From positions 434,001-498,000 of the forward strand of contig CP051152.1 of the NCBI GenBank assembly GCA_003970805.2: DNA of 64,000 nucleotides, read 5' to 3'. Under the pieces are notes generated by a model, which was given only the letters and a program-made list of their open reading frames with translations, did not search any database and was not told where the DNA came from. Below, piece after piece: positions 10,552 to 20,014 of the stretch. Source of the stretch: Undibacterium piscinae. Lineage in GTDB: Bacteria > Pseudomonadota > Gammaproteobacteria > Burkholderiales > Burkholderiaceae_D. The position numbers were made by a program, and so were the translations under genes. How positions within the stretch are numbered: position 1 is the first letter of the stretch; every line of letters begins with the position of its first letter.

Positions 10552-10917
10552 ATGCATGAAATATTGATTTGCCCTTCATCTGATGTTGAAGAGGGTGGCA
10601 AGGGCGTTCGTTTTCCGGTAACTGCCGGTGGTGACGATGCGACTGGTTTTGTGGTGCGTTTTGAGGGCGTGGCGCATGCTTACCTGAATCGCTGTGCGCA
10701 TGTTCCGGTCGAATTGGACTGGGCTCCCGGTGAATTTTTTGAGTCTAGTGGCTTATATATTATGTGTGCGACGCATGGCGCGATATACACGCCCGACACC
10801 GGTTACTGCTCCGGCGGACCTTGCCGTGGAAGCAACTTAAGAAAGATTGGTGTGTCGGAGCGCGATGGAAATATTTTCTGGTGCTCTGATGATTACGTTA
10901 AACCTGCTATCGCTTGA
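10552..10917 (+). CDS. Rieske [2Fe-2S] ferredoxin-like protein
   Basis: 121 residues forming a single Rieske domain. Cys48-x-His50 and Cys72-x-x-His75 provide the two Cys and two His ligands of the 2Fe-2S cluster. There is no signal peptide or membrane helix, so it should be a soluble cytoplasmic electron carrier, like the small Rieske proteins found between the HAD phosphatase and SppA genes in Burkholderiales. The redox partner is unknown. Its stop is 8 bases before the sppA ATG. Confidence 0.88.
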   Translation: MHEILICPSSDVEEGGKGVRFPVTAGGDDATGFVVRFEGVAHAYLNRCAHVPVELDWAPGEFFESSGLYIMCATHGAIYTPDTGYCSGGPCRGSNLRKIGVSERDGNIFWCSDDYVKPAIA

Positions 10918-10925
10918 ATAAAATA

Positions 10926-11900
10926 ATGAATGATGATCTTTTGACTACTTCAGATGTTCCGCCAAAGTCAGGTTGGGAGCGCGGGTTCATAGAAAAACTG
11001 GCGATGGAAGCTTTGCGTGAGCAGCGCCTGCGCCGTCGCTGGGGTATATTTTTTAAGTTGAGCTTTGTAATCCTGATAATCGGTGGCCTCTATCTTTTTA
11101 GTGATTTGGGTTCCGGCGACATCGAAAATCTCGGACCCCATACCGCATTGATAGAAATTAATGGGGCGATTGAGTCTGATGGCGGCGCGAGCGCGCAGTC
11201 GGTCATCCCGGCATTGAACCGGGCGTTTTCAGATGTTAATGCGTTAGGCGTGATCATGCGCATCAACAGTCCCGGCGGTAGTCCGGTTCAGGCCGGCATG
11301 ATCAATGATGAGATGCTGAGGTTGCGCAAGGAGTATCCGCAGAAACATTTATATGTCGTGGTTGATGAAATGTGCGCTTCAGGTGGTTATTACATCGCGG
11401 CGGCTGCCGACAAGATTTTTGTCAATAAGGCTAGTGTGGTCGGCTCTATTGGCGTCTTGATGGATGGCTTCGGCTTTACCTCCTTGATGGAGAAAGCCGG
11501 TGTTGAACGCCGCCTGATGACCGCGGGTGAAAATAAGGGTTTCATGGATCCGTTCTCGCCTCACTCGGAAAAGCAAAAAGCGTTTTCTCAGGCCATGCTC
11601 AATGATATCCATCAGCAATTTATTGACGTGGTAAGAAAAGGGCGCGGAGTAAGGCTCAAGGAAACGCCTGAGACTTTTTCAGGCTTGTTTTGGATAGGCT
11701 CAAAAGCGGTAGAGATGGGCTTGGCCGATGGTTTTGGTAGTATAGACTCGGTCGCACGTGACATTGTGAAAGCTGATGTAATTATCGATTACTCGCAAAA
11801 AGAGGGTTTGCCTGAGCGGGTATTGAAAAAGTTCGGCGCGTCTATCGGTAACGGTGCCATATCAGCGGTCTGGAAAGGTAGCGCACCAAGCTTAAGGTAA
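10926..11900 (+). CDS. sppA: Signal peptide peptidase SppA-type S49 protease
   Basis: 324 residues from ATG 10926; a TTG four codons earlier is possible but would overlap the Rieske stop. One membrane helix (about 41-58) anchors a periplasmic S49 peptidase domain. The catalytic pair is probably Ser152 in CASGGYY and Lys204 in GENKGFMDPF, matching the short single-domain SppA family. It is expected to degrade cleaved signal peptides or misfolded membrane proteins. Last gene of the rluC-HAD-Rieske-sppA run. Confidence 0.9.
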   Translation: MNDDLLTTSDVPPKSGWERGFIEKLAMEALREQRLRRRWGIFFKLSFVILIIGGLYLFSDLGSGDIENLGPHTALIEINGAIESDGGASAQSVIPALNRAFSDVNALGVIMRINSPGGSPVQAGMINDEMLRLRKEYPQKHLYVVVDEMCASGGYYIAAAADKIFVNKASVVGSIGVLMDGFGFTSLMEKAGVERRLMTAGENKGFMDPFSPHSEKQKAFSQAMLNDIHQQFIDVVRKGRGVRLKETPETFSGLFWIGSKAVEMGLADGFGSIDSVARDIVKADVIIDYSQKEGLPERVLKKFGASIGNGAISAVWKGSAPSLR

Positions 11901-12200
11901 AAGTGCGCTGGTTGATTTTTTCAATCGATCTCATATCTACATAGTTATAATTTTCTATCTATCGTTTAGCTGATCGGCTATATTGACCCTGTAACTAGTT
12001 CAAAAGAAGGAGGTCGATATACAAGATATTTTTTGTATCCTAGGCGGATTGAATTTGGGCTCCGGTGTTTTGGTTTTTATTAGTTTTACCGGGTAGTTAT
12101 GAAGTAGATTGCAATACAATTTGCGAAATACCCCTTCTGAGCTTATTAACTCGGATCCGAGGCTTCTAAGAATCCTCATTATGTCGCTAGTAGAAGGACG

Positions 12201-12231
12201 AAAAACGGTGGTGCAATGCCACCGTTTTTTT
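12201..12231. terminator. Bidirectional rho-independent terminator
   Basis: AAAAACGGTGG pairs with CCACCGTTTTT around a short loop, with seven T on the plus strand and an A run on the other side, so it can act both ways. It separates the sppA run (ends 11900) from the cco genes (start 12353). The rest of 11901-12352 has no supported gene. Confidence 0.8.
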
Positions 12232-12273
12232 ATGTCTGAAGCGCAGGCCAATATTAGCGCAGGGTAGTTTTTC

Positions 12274-12287
12274 TTGTGTCAGATCAA
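12274..12287 (+). promoter_or_regulatory. Possible FNR/Anr-type site upstream of ccoI
   Basis: TTGTGtcagATCAA resembles the FNR consensus TTGATnnnnATCAA: the right half-site is exact and the left differs at two bases. It lies about 66 bases before the ccoI start. Oxygen control of cbb3 oxidase assembly genes by FNR homologues is well known, so the position makes sense, but the match is imperfect. Confidence 0.4.
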
Positions 12288-12352
12288 GAAAATATGGCGT
12301 ATGTTTGTTAGCATGTCGGTAGTGACTCTTTTTCTCATTTTTAAATCCCCCG

Positions 12353-12604
12353 ATGGCTTTTGCTTTTCCTTCTTTTTTCCATGCTGTCTCTTCGTTTTTT
12401 CAAGCTCAAGAGAAAATTCCCTGTTTTCATTGTGATGAAAAAATGAAAAAAAATAATGCTTTGATGGCCGTTTTTAATGGCGAATCCCATCCTGTCTGCT
12501 GTCATGGATGTCTTGCCGTACTTCAGACCATAGAGCGTAATGGCTTGGTTTCGCAGTATCTGCTGACTAAAGTGCCTGCAAGCGAAAGTGCCGGGTCTGT
12601 ATGA
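12353..12604 (+). CDS. CcoI/FixI N-terminal metal-binding segment, separate frame
   Basis: 83 residues with PCFHC (residues 24-28) and HPVCCHGC, the cysteine-rich segment that normally starts the cbb3-oxidase copper ATPase CcoI. Here it ends at 12604 and overlaps the ATPase ATG (12601) by four bases as ATGA. Most relatives have both parts in one chain of about 800-850 residues; the sum here is 848. Either the gene is naturally split and translationally coupled, or a one-base deletion near 12600 split it. Given the other frameshifts in this window I favour the second, but cannot decide. Confidence 0.65.
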   Translation: MAFAFPSFFHAVSSFFQAQEKIPCFHCDEKMKKNNALMAVFNGESHPVCCHGCLAVLQTIERNGLVSQYLLTKVPASESAGSV

Positions 12605-14898
12605 CAGTTGCTTACGAGGATGCAGTAAATGGAAAAGACAATTTGGCTACCGGGGTCGAACTTGATCAAAAGGAGAAATTGAGTTTATCAGGAATGCGTT
12701 GTGCTGCATGTGCGCAACTGATCGAATTTCGTGTGCGGCAATTGCCCGGCGTGACCTCATTCAACATCAATACGGCAAGCCATAAGGCAGATGTGTCGTG
12801 GCAGGGTTCGCGCATCTCCCTGCAAAAAATTATCACTTCTATCGTTGATCTCGGTTATGCGGCTTTCCCTGCCCATCAGTCCTTGGATCAATACGAGCAG
12901 CGTGAAAACAAGATGGCGTTATGGCGCTTGTTTATCGCCGCTTTTGCGATGATGCAGATCATGATGTATGCATTCCCAGCCTACCTGGTGCCGGTTCCCC
13001 AGGTTGACGGCGACTTGACGCCCGATCTGGATCGCTTGCTGAAATTGGCCAGCCTGATTATTACGATACCTGTTATTTGCTTTTCATCATTACCGTTCTT
13101 TAGGTCAGCCTTAAGGGATATCCGGAATCGACATGTCGGGATGGATGTGCCGGTTTCGCTGGGTATTCTTTTGACTTTTTTTGCCAGCATCTGGGCAACC
13201 TTCATGGGCGGGGCGGTTTATTATGATTCTGCCGTCATGTTCGTGAGTTTATTGCTGGCGGCGCGTTATATCGAAGCCGGCGTACAACGCAAGACTACTG
13301 CCGCATTGCGCGTGCTGACCCGATTGGCTCCGATGCAAGCGCAAAGGTTAATCGCTTATCCCGATAATCGCTTAACTGAGCAGGTTGATGTGCAGATTCT
13401 ACAGGTAGGCGATTTTCTGCTGGTGGCAGCCGGTGAGCAAATACCGGCAGACGGTGTCGTGCTTGAAGGACAGAGTGAGTGTGATGAATCCCTGATGACG
13501 GGAGAGTCGCTCCCCGTTGCCAAAAGTAAGGGCGACAAGTTAATCGCCGGTGCGCTCAATATCAATGGTGCGTTGCTGATGCAGGCTGAGCAGGTGGGGA
13601 TTCAGACGCAATTATCGTCGTTGGTCTGCATGATGGAGCAGGCTGCCACAGAAAAGCCTGCGCTGGTACTGTTGGCCGACAAACATGCCAGCAGATTTTT
13701 GCTGGTGATACTTTGCATTGCATTACTTAGTGCCGTAGTCTGGTGGCAAATCGATAGTAGTCGTGCGCTTTGGATTGCTGTCAGCGTGATTGTCGTCACC
13801 TGTCCTTGCGCGCTCTCACTCGCCACGCCTGGTGTGATGTCGGCGGCGATAGGGCAGCTTGCCAAGCAAGGTGTGTTGGTGGCCAAAGGTGGTGCGATTG
13901 AGACCTTGGCGAGAGCGACACATGTGGTCTTCGATAAAACCGGCACGCTGACCTATGGAAAATTGAAATTAGCCGATACGGTCTTTTTTGGCGCAGAGCC
14001 CGGTGCAATATCGTTATCAGAGACAGAGGCCAATGCCATCAGTTTGGCCTTGTCATCAAACTCCATGCATCCGGCGTCAAAGGCGATCGCCGATGCACTG
14101 GCAACGAGCGTGCCAATGACGAGTGTCATCAATGGTTTTGCAGACTTTAACGAAGTCGCCGGTGGTGGAATTGAAGCCAGATTAAATGGCAAGCTGTTTC
14201 GTTTGGGGCGGCTTGATTTTGCGCAAGCCTTGCATGGGAAGAACTTTGATATTCCAGCGCATCTGTCAGGTATGACGATTTCGGTATTGGCCGATGAGAA
14301 TGGCGTCATCGTTCTGTATGCATTGCAGGACAGCTTGCGGGAAGATGCCAGGGATGCGATAGCCAGCATACAAAAGCTAGGTCTGAAGACCATGCTGTTG
14401 TCTGGCGACCGTAGCGATGTGGTCAGGCAGGTTGCGTTCGATTGCGGTATCAGCAATTCTCAGGGTGGGCTAAGTCCGGCCGATAAGCATGATGCGGTCA
14501 AGCGTCTGCAGGCTGATGGCGCGATAGTGGTGATGGTCGGCGATGGCATGAATGATGGCCCGGTGCTGGCACTGGCTGATGTGTCAATCGCGATGGGGCA
14601 GGGGGCGCCTATCTCGCAATCGCGCAGCGATTTGTTGCTGATGTCTAACCGGCTTCCCGATCTGGCATATGCGGTGACGGTTGCGCGAACTTCTCTTACT
14701 TTGATTCGTCAAAATCTGGGCTGGGCGATACTGTATAACCTGATTGCGGTACCCGCGGCGGTGACCGGATTTCTTGAACCATGGCATGCCGCATTAGGTA
14801 TGTCATTGAGCTCATTGCTGGTAGTTTTGAATGGCTTGCGTTTGCTTGCGCTTAAGCGTCAAGAGCGGCAAGACTTGCTCATATCCACGTTAGATTAA
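12601..14898 (+). CDS. ccoI: Cation-transporting P-type ATPase CcoI (FixI)
   Basis: CcoI exports copper needed for assembly of cbb3-type cytochrome oxidase. The 765-residue chain has a heavy-metal-associated domain with MRCAAC (about 32-37), membrane helices, the phosphatase loop MTGESLPV, the ion-site motif CPC in VTCPCALS, the phosphorylation motif DKTGTLTYG, an SMHPAS nucleotide-site HP motif, and GDGMNDGPVLA. CPC marks a copper/silver pump. It is followed 3 bases later by ccoS. The oxidase subunit genes ccoNOPQ are not downstream within the window; the next gene is on the other strand. Confidence 0.92.
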   Translation: MTVAYEDAVNGKDNLATGVELDQKEKLSLSGMRCAACAQLIEFRVRQLPGVTSFNINTASHKADVSWQGSRISLQKIITSIVDLGYAAFPAHQSLDQYEQRENKMALWRLFIAAFAMMQIMMYAFPAYLVPVPQVDGDLTPDLDRLLKLASLIITIPVICFSSLPFFRSALRDIRNRHVGMDVPVSLGILLTFFASIWATFMGGAVYYDSAVMFVSLLLAARYIEAGVQRKTTAALRVLTRLAPMQAQRLIAYPDNRLTEQVDVQILQVGDFLLVAAGEQIPADGVVLEGQSECDESLMTGESLPVAKSKGDKLIAGALNINGALLMQAEQVGIQTQLSSLVCMMEQAATEKPALVLLADKHASRFLLVILCIALLSAVVWWQIDSSRALWIAVSVIVVTCPCALSLATPGVMSAAIGQLAKQGVLVAKGGAIETLARATHVVFDKTGTLTYGKLKLADTVFFGAEPGAISLSETEANAISLALSSNSMHPASKAIADALATSVPMTSVINGFADFNEVAGGGIEARLNGKLFRLGRLDFAQALHGKNFDIPAHLSGMTISVLADENGVIVLYALQDSLREDARDAIASIQKLGLKTMLLSGDRSDVVRQVAFDCGISNSQGGLSPADKHDAVKRLQADGAIVVMVGDGMNDGPVLALADVSIAMGQGAPISQSRSDLLLMSNRLPDLAYAVTVARTSLTLIRQNLGWAILYNLIAVPAAVTGFLEPWHAALGMSLSSLLVVLNGLRLLALKRQERQDLLISTLD

Positions 14899-14901
14899 TT
14901 T

Positions 14902-15045
14902 ATGAATATTCTTTATTTGCTGGTACCGTTAAGTTTAATCCTGGTCTTTGCCATAGGCGGCGTGTTTTGGTGGGCACTCAATCATCGTCAATTTGATGAG
15001 CTTGATCAGGCTGGGCAAAGCATTATTGACGATGAACACGGTTAA
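14902..15045 (+). CDS. ccoS: cbb3 oxidase maturation protein CcoS
   Basis: A 47-residue protein with one N-terminal membrane helix (LLVPLSLILVFAIGGVFWWA), then the typical CcoS stretch NHRQFDELD and an acidic end. CcoS is a small membrane protein needed for cofactor insertion into cbb3 oxidase and is usually encoded directly after ccoI, as here with a 3-base gap. Length and layout match the family. Confidence 0.88.
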   Translation: MNILYLLVPLSLILVFAIGGVFWWALNHRQFDELDQAGQSIIDDEHG

Positions 15046-15061
15046 GAAATTTTTATTGTGT

Positions 15062-16120
15062 TTAGTCGGCCAGTAGCAATTTTGCGGTCGATATGAAACT
15101 TTCTGGCGAGATCCCGGGCTGAATCACTTTCCGGGCATGAGGCATTTGAGTGAAATTTTTGTCGATAGAACGTAGATAGGCCGGATCATAATGTTGCGCG
15201 AGAAGTTGCGTCACCAGATCGGGCATCTGGCCTTGGCTGGCAAGTTGCTTCCATTCCTGAATTTTGTCTTTGCCGTGCAAGCTGACCAGGCAGTCCAACT
15301 GACGGTTCAGATGATCCGGCGAGCGGACGAAATGTGCATAGTCTTCCATTAATAGTGCCACCCTGAGTTCCAGCGACATTTCCAGGTCTATGCATGGTGC
15401 TGCCCGCATGCTGTCAATGATAGATTCCGGCACCCTTAGGTTACCTACCTTTTTGCTTTCCGACTCGACATACACTGTCTGCGTCAGATCTGCCTTCGAC
15501 AGTACTTCCCAGATGCTACTTTCAAACATTTTTTGTGACGGCTGCGGCTGACTTGGCAGGTGCCCTAGTACCGAGCCCCGGTGTGCCGCGAGCTGCTCCA
15601 GATCAAGTACCTGCGCTCCCAGTTGTGCCAGGGTTTGGAGCAGGCGGCTTTTTCCGCTGCCGGTGGTGCCGCAGACTACCTGCCAGCGTATTTTTGGCGC
15701 GATTTCCGGAAGGCTGGCGTTGACATGCTGACGGTAACTTTTATAGCCGCCATCAAGTTGAACCACCGGCCAGCCGATTTTCGCCAGAATATGTGCCATG
15801 GAACCGCTGCGGTTACCGCCACGCCAGCAATAGATCAAGGGTTTCCATTCGCGCGGCTTATCGAGAAAATGCTGTTCGATATGCAGTGCGATGTTTTTTG
15901 CCACTAGCGCAGCACCTACTTTTTTTGCTTCGAAAGCATTGACCTGTTTATACATGGTGCCGACCAGGATTCTTTGCTGGTCGTCCAGTACCGGACAGTT
16001 AATCGCGCCCGGGATGTGATCTTCCGCAAATTCTGAGGGACTACGTACGTCGATGATGGCGTCAAATTCTGCTAGGCGGGACAAGACATCGGTAAAACTG
16101 GCTATTTCGGGATATTTCAT
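15062..16120 (-). CDS. mnmH: tRNA 2-selenouridine/geranyl-2-thiouridine synthase MnmH (SelU)
   Basis: MnmH replaces sulfur by selenium, through a geranylated intermediate, at wobble uridine 34 of certain tRNAs. The N-terminal rhodanese domain holds the catalytic Cys in YCWRGGNRSGSMA (near residue 93). The C-terminal half is a P-loop domain with GTTGSGKSRLL. At 352 residues it matches E. coli MnmH (364). The selenium donor enzyme SelD is not in the window. The ATG is two bases after the tesA stop, so it is probably co-transcribed with tesA. Confidence 0.92.
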   Translation of the reverse strand: MKYPEIASFTDVLSRLAEFDAIIDVRSPSEFAEDHIPGAINCPVLDDQQRILVGTMYKQVNAFEAKKVGAALVAKNIALHIEQHFLDKPREWKPLIYCWRGGNRSGSMAHILAKIGWPVVQLDGGYKSYRQHVNASLPEIAPKIRWQVVCGTTGSGKSRLLQTLAQLGAQVLDLEQLAAHRGSVLGHLPSQPQPSQKMFESSIWEVLSKADLTQTVYVESESKKVGNLRVPESIIDSMRAAPCIDLEMSLELRVALLMEDYAHFVRSPDHLNRQLDCLVSLHGKDKIQEWKQLASQGQMPDLVTQLLAQHYDPAYLRSIDKNFTQMPHARKVIQPGISPESFISTAKLLLAD

Positions 16121-16121
16121 T

Positions 16122-16805
16122 CTATTGCTTTAGTAAAAGGTGTAGTTGTGGCCAGATGTTATCTAGTATTGCCGGGTGTGCCGTGGCAAGTAAATGCAGT
16201 CTGTCTGCTTGAAATAATTCTGGCTTGTCGGCGACACCTGCCAGTAAGAACGGCACAAGTGCGGTGTTGGTATCTTTCGCCACTCGCGGGTAAATCGAGA
16301 AAAAGCGTTCGGTATAATCACGTCCGTAGTTCGGTGGGATCTGCATGCCAACCAACAGCACTTTAGTCTTCGCTTGTTTGGACATGCGTATCATGTCGCG
16401 GAAATTGGTTTCCGATGCCCCTAAGGCCAAACCGCGTAGTGCATCATTGGCCCCTAATTCTATGATCAGGATATGCGGATGATATTTAGTCAGTAGCGCT
16501 GCAAGGCGAGCTTTCCCGCCGCTGCTGGTTTCGCCGCTGATACTGGCATTAATGACTGTGGCATCGATTTTGTTTTGCTGCAATCTCTGCTCAAGTAGCG
16601 CAACCCAGCCGCTGCCGCGCGCAATCCCATATTCGGCAGATAAGCTATCTCCGAGCACAAGTACGGTTTTTGATGCAGAATGGGCGGCCGTGCAAAATAA
16701 TGCAATGACGGCAAATAAAAAAAACTTGCTGAAGTAGTCAAGGTAACCCGGGTAGACAGAGGTGCTTGATTTTTTTCGATTATATTTGTGACTGACTAAA
16801 AGCAT
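16122..16805 (-). CDS. tesA: Acyl-CoA thioesterase I / arylesterase TesA (GDSL hydrolase)
   Basis: A periplasmic SGNH/GDSL hydrolase acting on acyl-CoA, lysophospholipids and small esters. LGDSLSAEYG carries the catalytic Ser, GANDALRGL is the Asn block, and DRLHL near the end supplies Asp and His. The start at ATG 16805 gives 227 residues with a long N-terminal region before a signal peptide (FFLFAVIALFCTAAHSA); a shorter start is conceivable. It is divergent from the ybbA-like gene, nine bases apart, exactly as tesA/ybbA are arranged in E. coli. Confidence 0.9.
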   Translation of the reverse strand: MLLVSHKYNRKKSSTSVYPGYLDYFSKFFLFAVIALFCTAAHSASKTVLVLGDSLSAEYGIARGSGWVALLEQRLQQNKIDATVINASISGETSSGGKARLAALLTKYHPHILIIELGANDALRGLALGASETNFRDMIRMSKQAKTKVLLVGMQIPPNYGRDYTERFFSIYPRVAKDTNTALVPFLLAGVADKPELFQADRLHLLATAHPAILDNIWPQLHLLLKQ

Positions 16806-16814
16806 ATTAAAAGT

Positions 16815-17507
16815 ATGAGCCTCTCTAAAGATATTGTAACTCCGGCGATTGCAGTAAATCACTTGTCCAAGCGCGTTTCTGATGCCACAGGTGAGCTAAC
16901 TATTTTGCATGAGATTGATTTTACCGTGCAAGCGGGGGAAACGCTTGCCATTGTTGGTGCATCCGGTTCGGGTAAATCGACTTTACTGGGCATCTTGGCC
17001 GGTTTGGATGTGCCTACCCATGGCAAAGTGCTGCTTGGTGGAGTCGATATTTTCGCTTTGGACGAAGATGGCAGGGCCCGGTACCGGAAAGATCATCTGG
17101 GCTTCGTGTTCCAGTCGTTTCAGTTACTGGCCCACCTGACTGCCGTCGAGAACGTGATGCTACCGCTGGAATTACGCGGTGATCATAGGGCGCATGAAAA
17201 GGCCGAGCAGATGCTCGAGCATGTCGGACTATCTAGCCGCTTACGCCATTATCCGAAATATCTTTCAGGCGGAGAGCAGCAACGTGTTGCGCTGGCGCGT
17301 GCGTTTGTCACGGAACCACCGCTGTTGTTTGCCGATGAGCCTACCGGTAGTCTTGATGCGGTTACCGGCGAGGCGGTCATTCAATTGATGTTTGCCTTAA
17401 ACCGTGAGCATGGCTCAACCCTGGTGTTGGTGACGCATGATTTATCGATCGCTGCGCGTTGCGCAAGAACGTTGACTATTGCGGCCGGTCATCTGCAAGA
17501 ATCGTAA
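16815..17507 (+). CDS. ybbA: YbbA-type ABC transporter ATP-binding protein
   Basis: 230 residues of the LolD/MacB-like ATPase family. Walker [12 protein letters not shown], signature [15 protein letters not shown], Walker [10 protein letters not shown] and the H-loop VTHD are all present. Its position divergent from tesA identifies it as the YbbA orthologue. In E. coli YbbA works with the large permease YbbP encoded next to it; here the next gene is on the opposite strand, so the permease must be elsewhere or missing. Confidence 0.88.
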   Translation: MSLSKDIVTPAIAVNHLSKRVSDATGELTILHEIDFTVQAGETLAIVGASGSGKSTLLGILAGLDVPTHGKVLLGGVDIFALDEDGRARYRKDHLGFVFQSFQLLAHLTAVENVMLPLELRGDHRAHEKAEQMLEHVGLSSRLRHYPKYLSGGEQQRVALARAFVTEPPLLFADEPTGSLDAVTGEAVIQLMFALNREHGSTLVLVTHDLSIAARCARTLTIAAGHLQES

Positions 17508-17606
17508 TATTTGCACTAATGAGGGAGTATTTTGTGATGCGCTTGCTAGATAAGCGTGTCAGGGCTAGATTGGGCAATACTAGCGGGGAGTATTACCTGC
17601 GGGTGT

Positions 17607-19172
17607 TCATGAGCCGATAGCAGCAGCGTTGATCAGTTGATTAAGACTGCGTCTTACCGCCGGAATTAACTCGCTGGCCGTCAGCCCGACCGGGCCTACA
17701 CCTTGCTCAACTAAGTTATCTGCCGCTAAGCCATGCAGCCATACGGCTGCGGTGGCAGCATGGTTTTCCGTCATTCCTTGTGCCAGTAGCGCGCCACAGA
17801 TGCCGGCCAGCACGTCGCCCGTCCCTGCGGTGGCAAGCGCGGGATTGCCGGTACTGTTGATGTAAATGGGCGCATCAGGTGCCGCGACGATGCTGCCTGA
17901 TCCCTTTAGTATGACGGTCGCATTGAATATCTGCGCCAATCGTTCAGCGCTACGCCAGCGATCTGCCTGTACTTGTTTGGTGCTAAGTGCGAGCAGGCGC
18001 GCCGCTTCCAGCGGGTGGGGGGTAATGATGCTGGCAACACCGTTCTGACGTCTTTCGGTCAGCAATTTCTGCAAAACCGGTCTGATTGCGATGAGATTTA
18101 AGGCATCGGCGTCAATTACGATGCTGGGTGCATCGGTCAAAGCTCTGCTCAGGGCTGCTTCCGCTTCGGCGCCATCGCCTAAACCCGGCCCGATGACGAC
18201 TACATGCTGCCTCACGTCGAGCTCAGTAGCCTGCCTGCACATTAGTTCAGGATGCAGGCTGTCTACCCCTATTGATGCTCCGACAAAGCCCAGGTAGACC
18301 CGTCCGGCCCCGCAGTGTATCGCCGCCCGGGCTGACAGTAGTGGTGCACCGGTCATTCCTGCCGCTCCGCCGATAACCGCTACGTTGCCGAAACTCCCCT
18401 TATTGCTATCATGCGCGCGTGCTGGAAACATTTCGGCAAACATCGATCTGTCAATTAGGTGCCCGTGCGGCACCGGGAAAAAACCGCTAGAGATCTGTAA
18501 ATTTGCGACAGTGACGCTACCGGCGTAATCTCGTCCGGCTCCCGTATGCAGGCCTGGCTTATTTGCTATGAAAGTAATGGTATGGGTCGCGCGTACAGCG
18601 ACACCTTGGTCGCCGATGATCTGGCCGCTATCTGCGTCTAAGCCGCTGGGAATATCTAGTGCGACAACAATCGGGCGAGTCGCACCTGTAAGGCGGTTTA
18701 GTTGCACTATCATGCTTGCGGCAGAACCGGTGATAGGGCGGCTAAGCCCTATGCCAAATAAGCCGTCTATGACGAATGAGCATGATTGCGTGATTAGCTG
18801 TGCGAGGGCTTGGTCGATATCGATAAACTTTGCCGGACTATGTTGCGCGCGCACTAGGGATAGTTGCGCTTCCGCGGAGAATTGCCGGCTGCCGCCGCAT
18901 AGAACTATGCTTACGTCGTAATCTGCCAGTGCCAGCAGGCAGGCCGTTTCCAGCGCATCGCCACCGTTATTTCCGGGGCCGCATAGTACGAGTACAGATG
19001 CTTTTGTAGTGTTTGTTTTCGGAGTGAGATCCTTAACCAGATTAGCTGCCGCTTTCCCTGCTGCTCGCATTAAGCTGCCGGGCGGCAAGCCGGCCAGGGC
19101 AGTTGCCTCAATCTCCCGTATTTCCGCCGTGCGATACAGGTCTGAGGCATGCGGTAATTGTTCGATGGGCAT
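17607..19172 (-). CDS. nnr: Bifunctional NAD(P)HX epimerase/dehydratase Nnr
   Basis: Repairs hydrated NADH and NADPH. The N-terminal YjeF_N epimerase domain (about 1-215) has VLCGPGNNGGDALE. The C-terminal carbohydrate-kinase-like dehydratase domain (about 230-510) has IGPGLGDGAEAE, IVIDADALNLI and ATAGTGDVLAG, the ADP/NAD(P)HX binding signature. At 521 residues it is full length. It ends the flagellar strand block: fliR lies 2 bases downstream on the same strand, although the enzyme has no flagellar role. Confidence 0.92.
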   Translation of the reverse strand: MPIEQLPHASDLYRTAEIREIEATALAGLPPGSLMRAAGKAAANLVKDLTPKTNTTKASVLVLCGPGNNGGDALETACLLALADYDVSIVLCGGSRQFSAEAQLSLVRAQHSPAKFIDIDQALAQLITQSCSFVIDGLFGIGLSRPITGSAASMIVQLNRLTGATRPIVVALDIPSGLDADSGQIIGDQGVAVRATHTITFIANKPGLHTGAGRDYAGSVTVANLQISSGFFPVPHGHLIDRSMFAEMFPARAHDSNKGSFGNVAVIGGAAGMTGAPLLSARAAIHCGAGRVYLGFVGASIGVDSLHPELMCRQATELDVRQHVVVIGPGLGDGAEAEAALSRALTDAPSIVIDADALNLIAIRPVLQKLLTERRQNGVASIITPHPLEAARLLALSTKQVQADRWRSAERLAQIFNATVILKGSGSIVAAPDAPIYINSTGNPALATAGTGDVLAGICGALLAQGMTENHAATAAVWLHGLAADNLVEQGVGPVGLTASELIPAVRRSLNQLINAAAIGS

Positions 19173-19174
19173 AA

Positions 19175-20005
19175 CTATCCTCGTGGTGTTGCAATCGGCA
19201 GCTTTGGTAAAGTCGGTAGTGGTGGCGGACTATAGTTTCCGAGCGACTGTATCGCCTCTATCGCGCTTTGAAATATGTTTTCTATCGGCAGTAGCATGTA
19301 AGGCAAACCCATATTTAACATCATAAAGCCCACCCCTATGGTAATGGGAAATCCTATGCCGAACAGGTTAAGTTGCGGTGCCGCCCGGGTCAATATGCCC
19401 AGTGCAACGTTGGCGATTAATAGGGCGGCAACGATAGGTAGTGACAAGCGTAGGCTAATGCTGAAAATCTGTTCGCCCCAGATCGCGAGTTTTTGAAAAC
19501 TGAAACCCATCGTTAATGAGGTAGAGATAGGTATGGTTTTGAAACTCTCGATTAATGCCGCAAATACGGCGAGATGGGCGTTGAGCGTCAGAAAGACAAG
19601 GGTTGAAATCAGCACCAGTATTTGACTGATGGCTGATGAGCGCCCCTGAGTCTGCGGATCAAAAAATGTCGCAAAACCTAAGCCCATAGTCAAGCCTATC
19701 ACTTCACCGGCCATTTCTATGCCGGCAAATACGATGCGCACCATAAATCCCATCGCTAAACCTATGACCAATTGCTGCATGAGTATCATGATCCCGGTGA
19801 TTGACAGCGGGTCTGCATCGGGTATGGGCGGGATGGTCGGTGCGACTATCAGGGCTAGCATGACGCCTAGCATCAGCTTTACCTGAACCGGTACGCTATT
19901 GTTGCCAAATGGTGGTGCTATGGCGATCAGCCCGAGTATGCGCGTCAAAGGCCACATGAACGAGACGACCAGGGCGATCAACTCGTTGCTGGAGAGAGAA
20001 ATCAT
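19175..20005 (-). CDS. fliR: Flagellar export apparatus membrane protein FliR
   Basis: FliR forms, with FliP and FliQ, the helical export gate of the flagellar type III secretion system. 276 residues, almost entirely hydrophobic, with GFMVRIVFAGIEMAGEVIGLTMGLGFATFFDP, here cited as the segment around residues 85-120, matching the FliR core. It follows fliQ by 9 bases. Usual length is about 260. Confidence 0.93.
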   Translation of the reverse strand: MISLSSNELIALVVSFMWPLTRILGLIAIAPPFGNNSVPVQVKLMLGVMLALIVAPTIPPIPDADPLSITGIMILMQQLVIGLAMGFMVRIVFAGIEMAGEVIGLTMGLGFATFFDPQTQGRSSAISQILVLISTLVFLTLNAHLAVFAALIESFKTIPISTSLTMGFSFQKLAIWGEQIFSISLRLSLPIVAALLIANVALGILTRAAPQLNLFGIGFPITIGVGFMMLNMGLPYMLLPIENIFQSAIEAIQSLGNYSPPPLPTLPKLPIATPRG

Positions 20006-20014
20006 CGCTAGAGT

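Noticed and set aside
12000..12251. 83-codon minus-strand frame before ccoI
   Set aside because: Runs through the terminator hairpin at 12201-12231, has no ribosome site and no recognisable motif.
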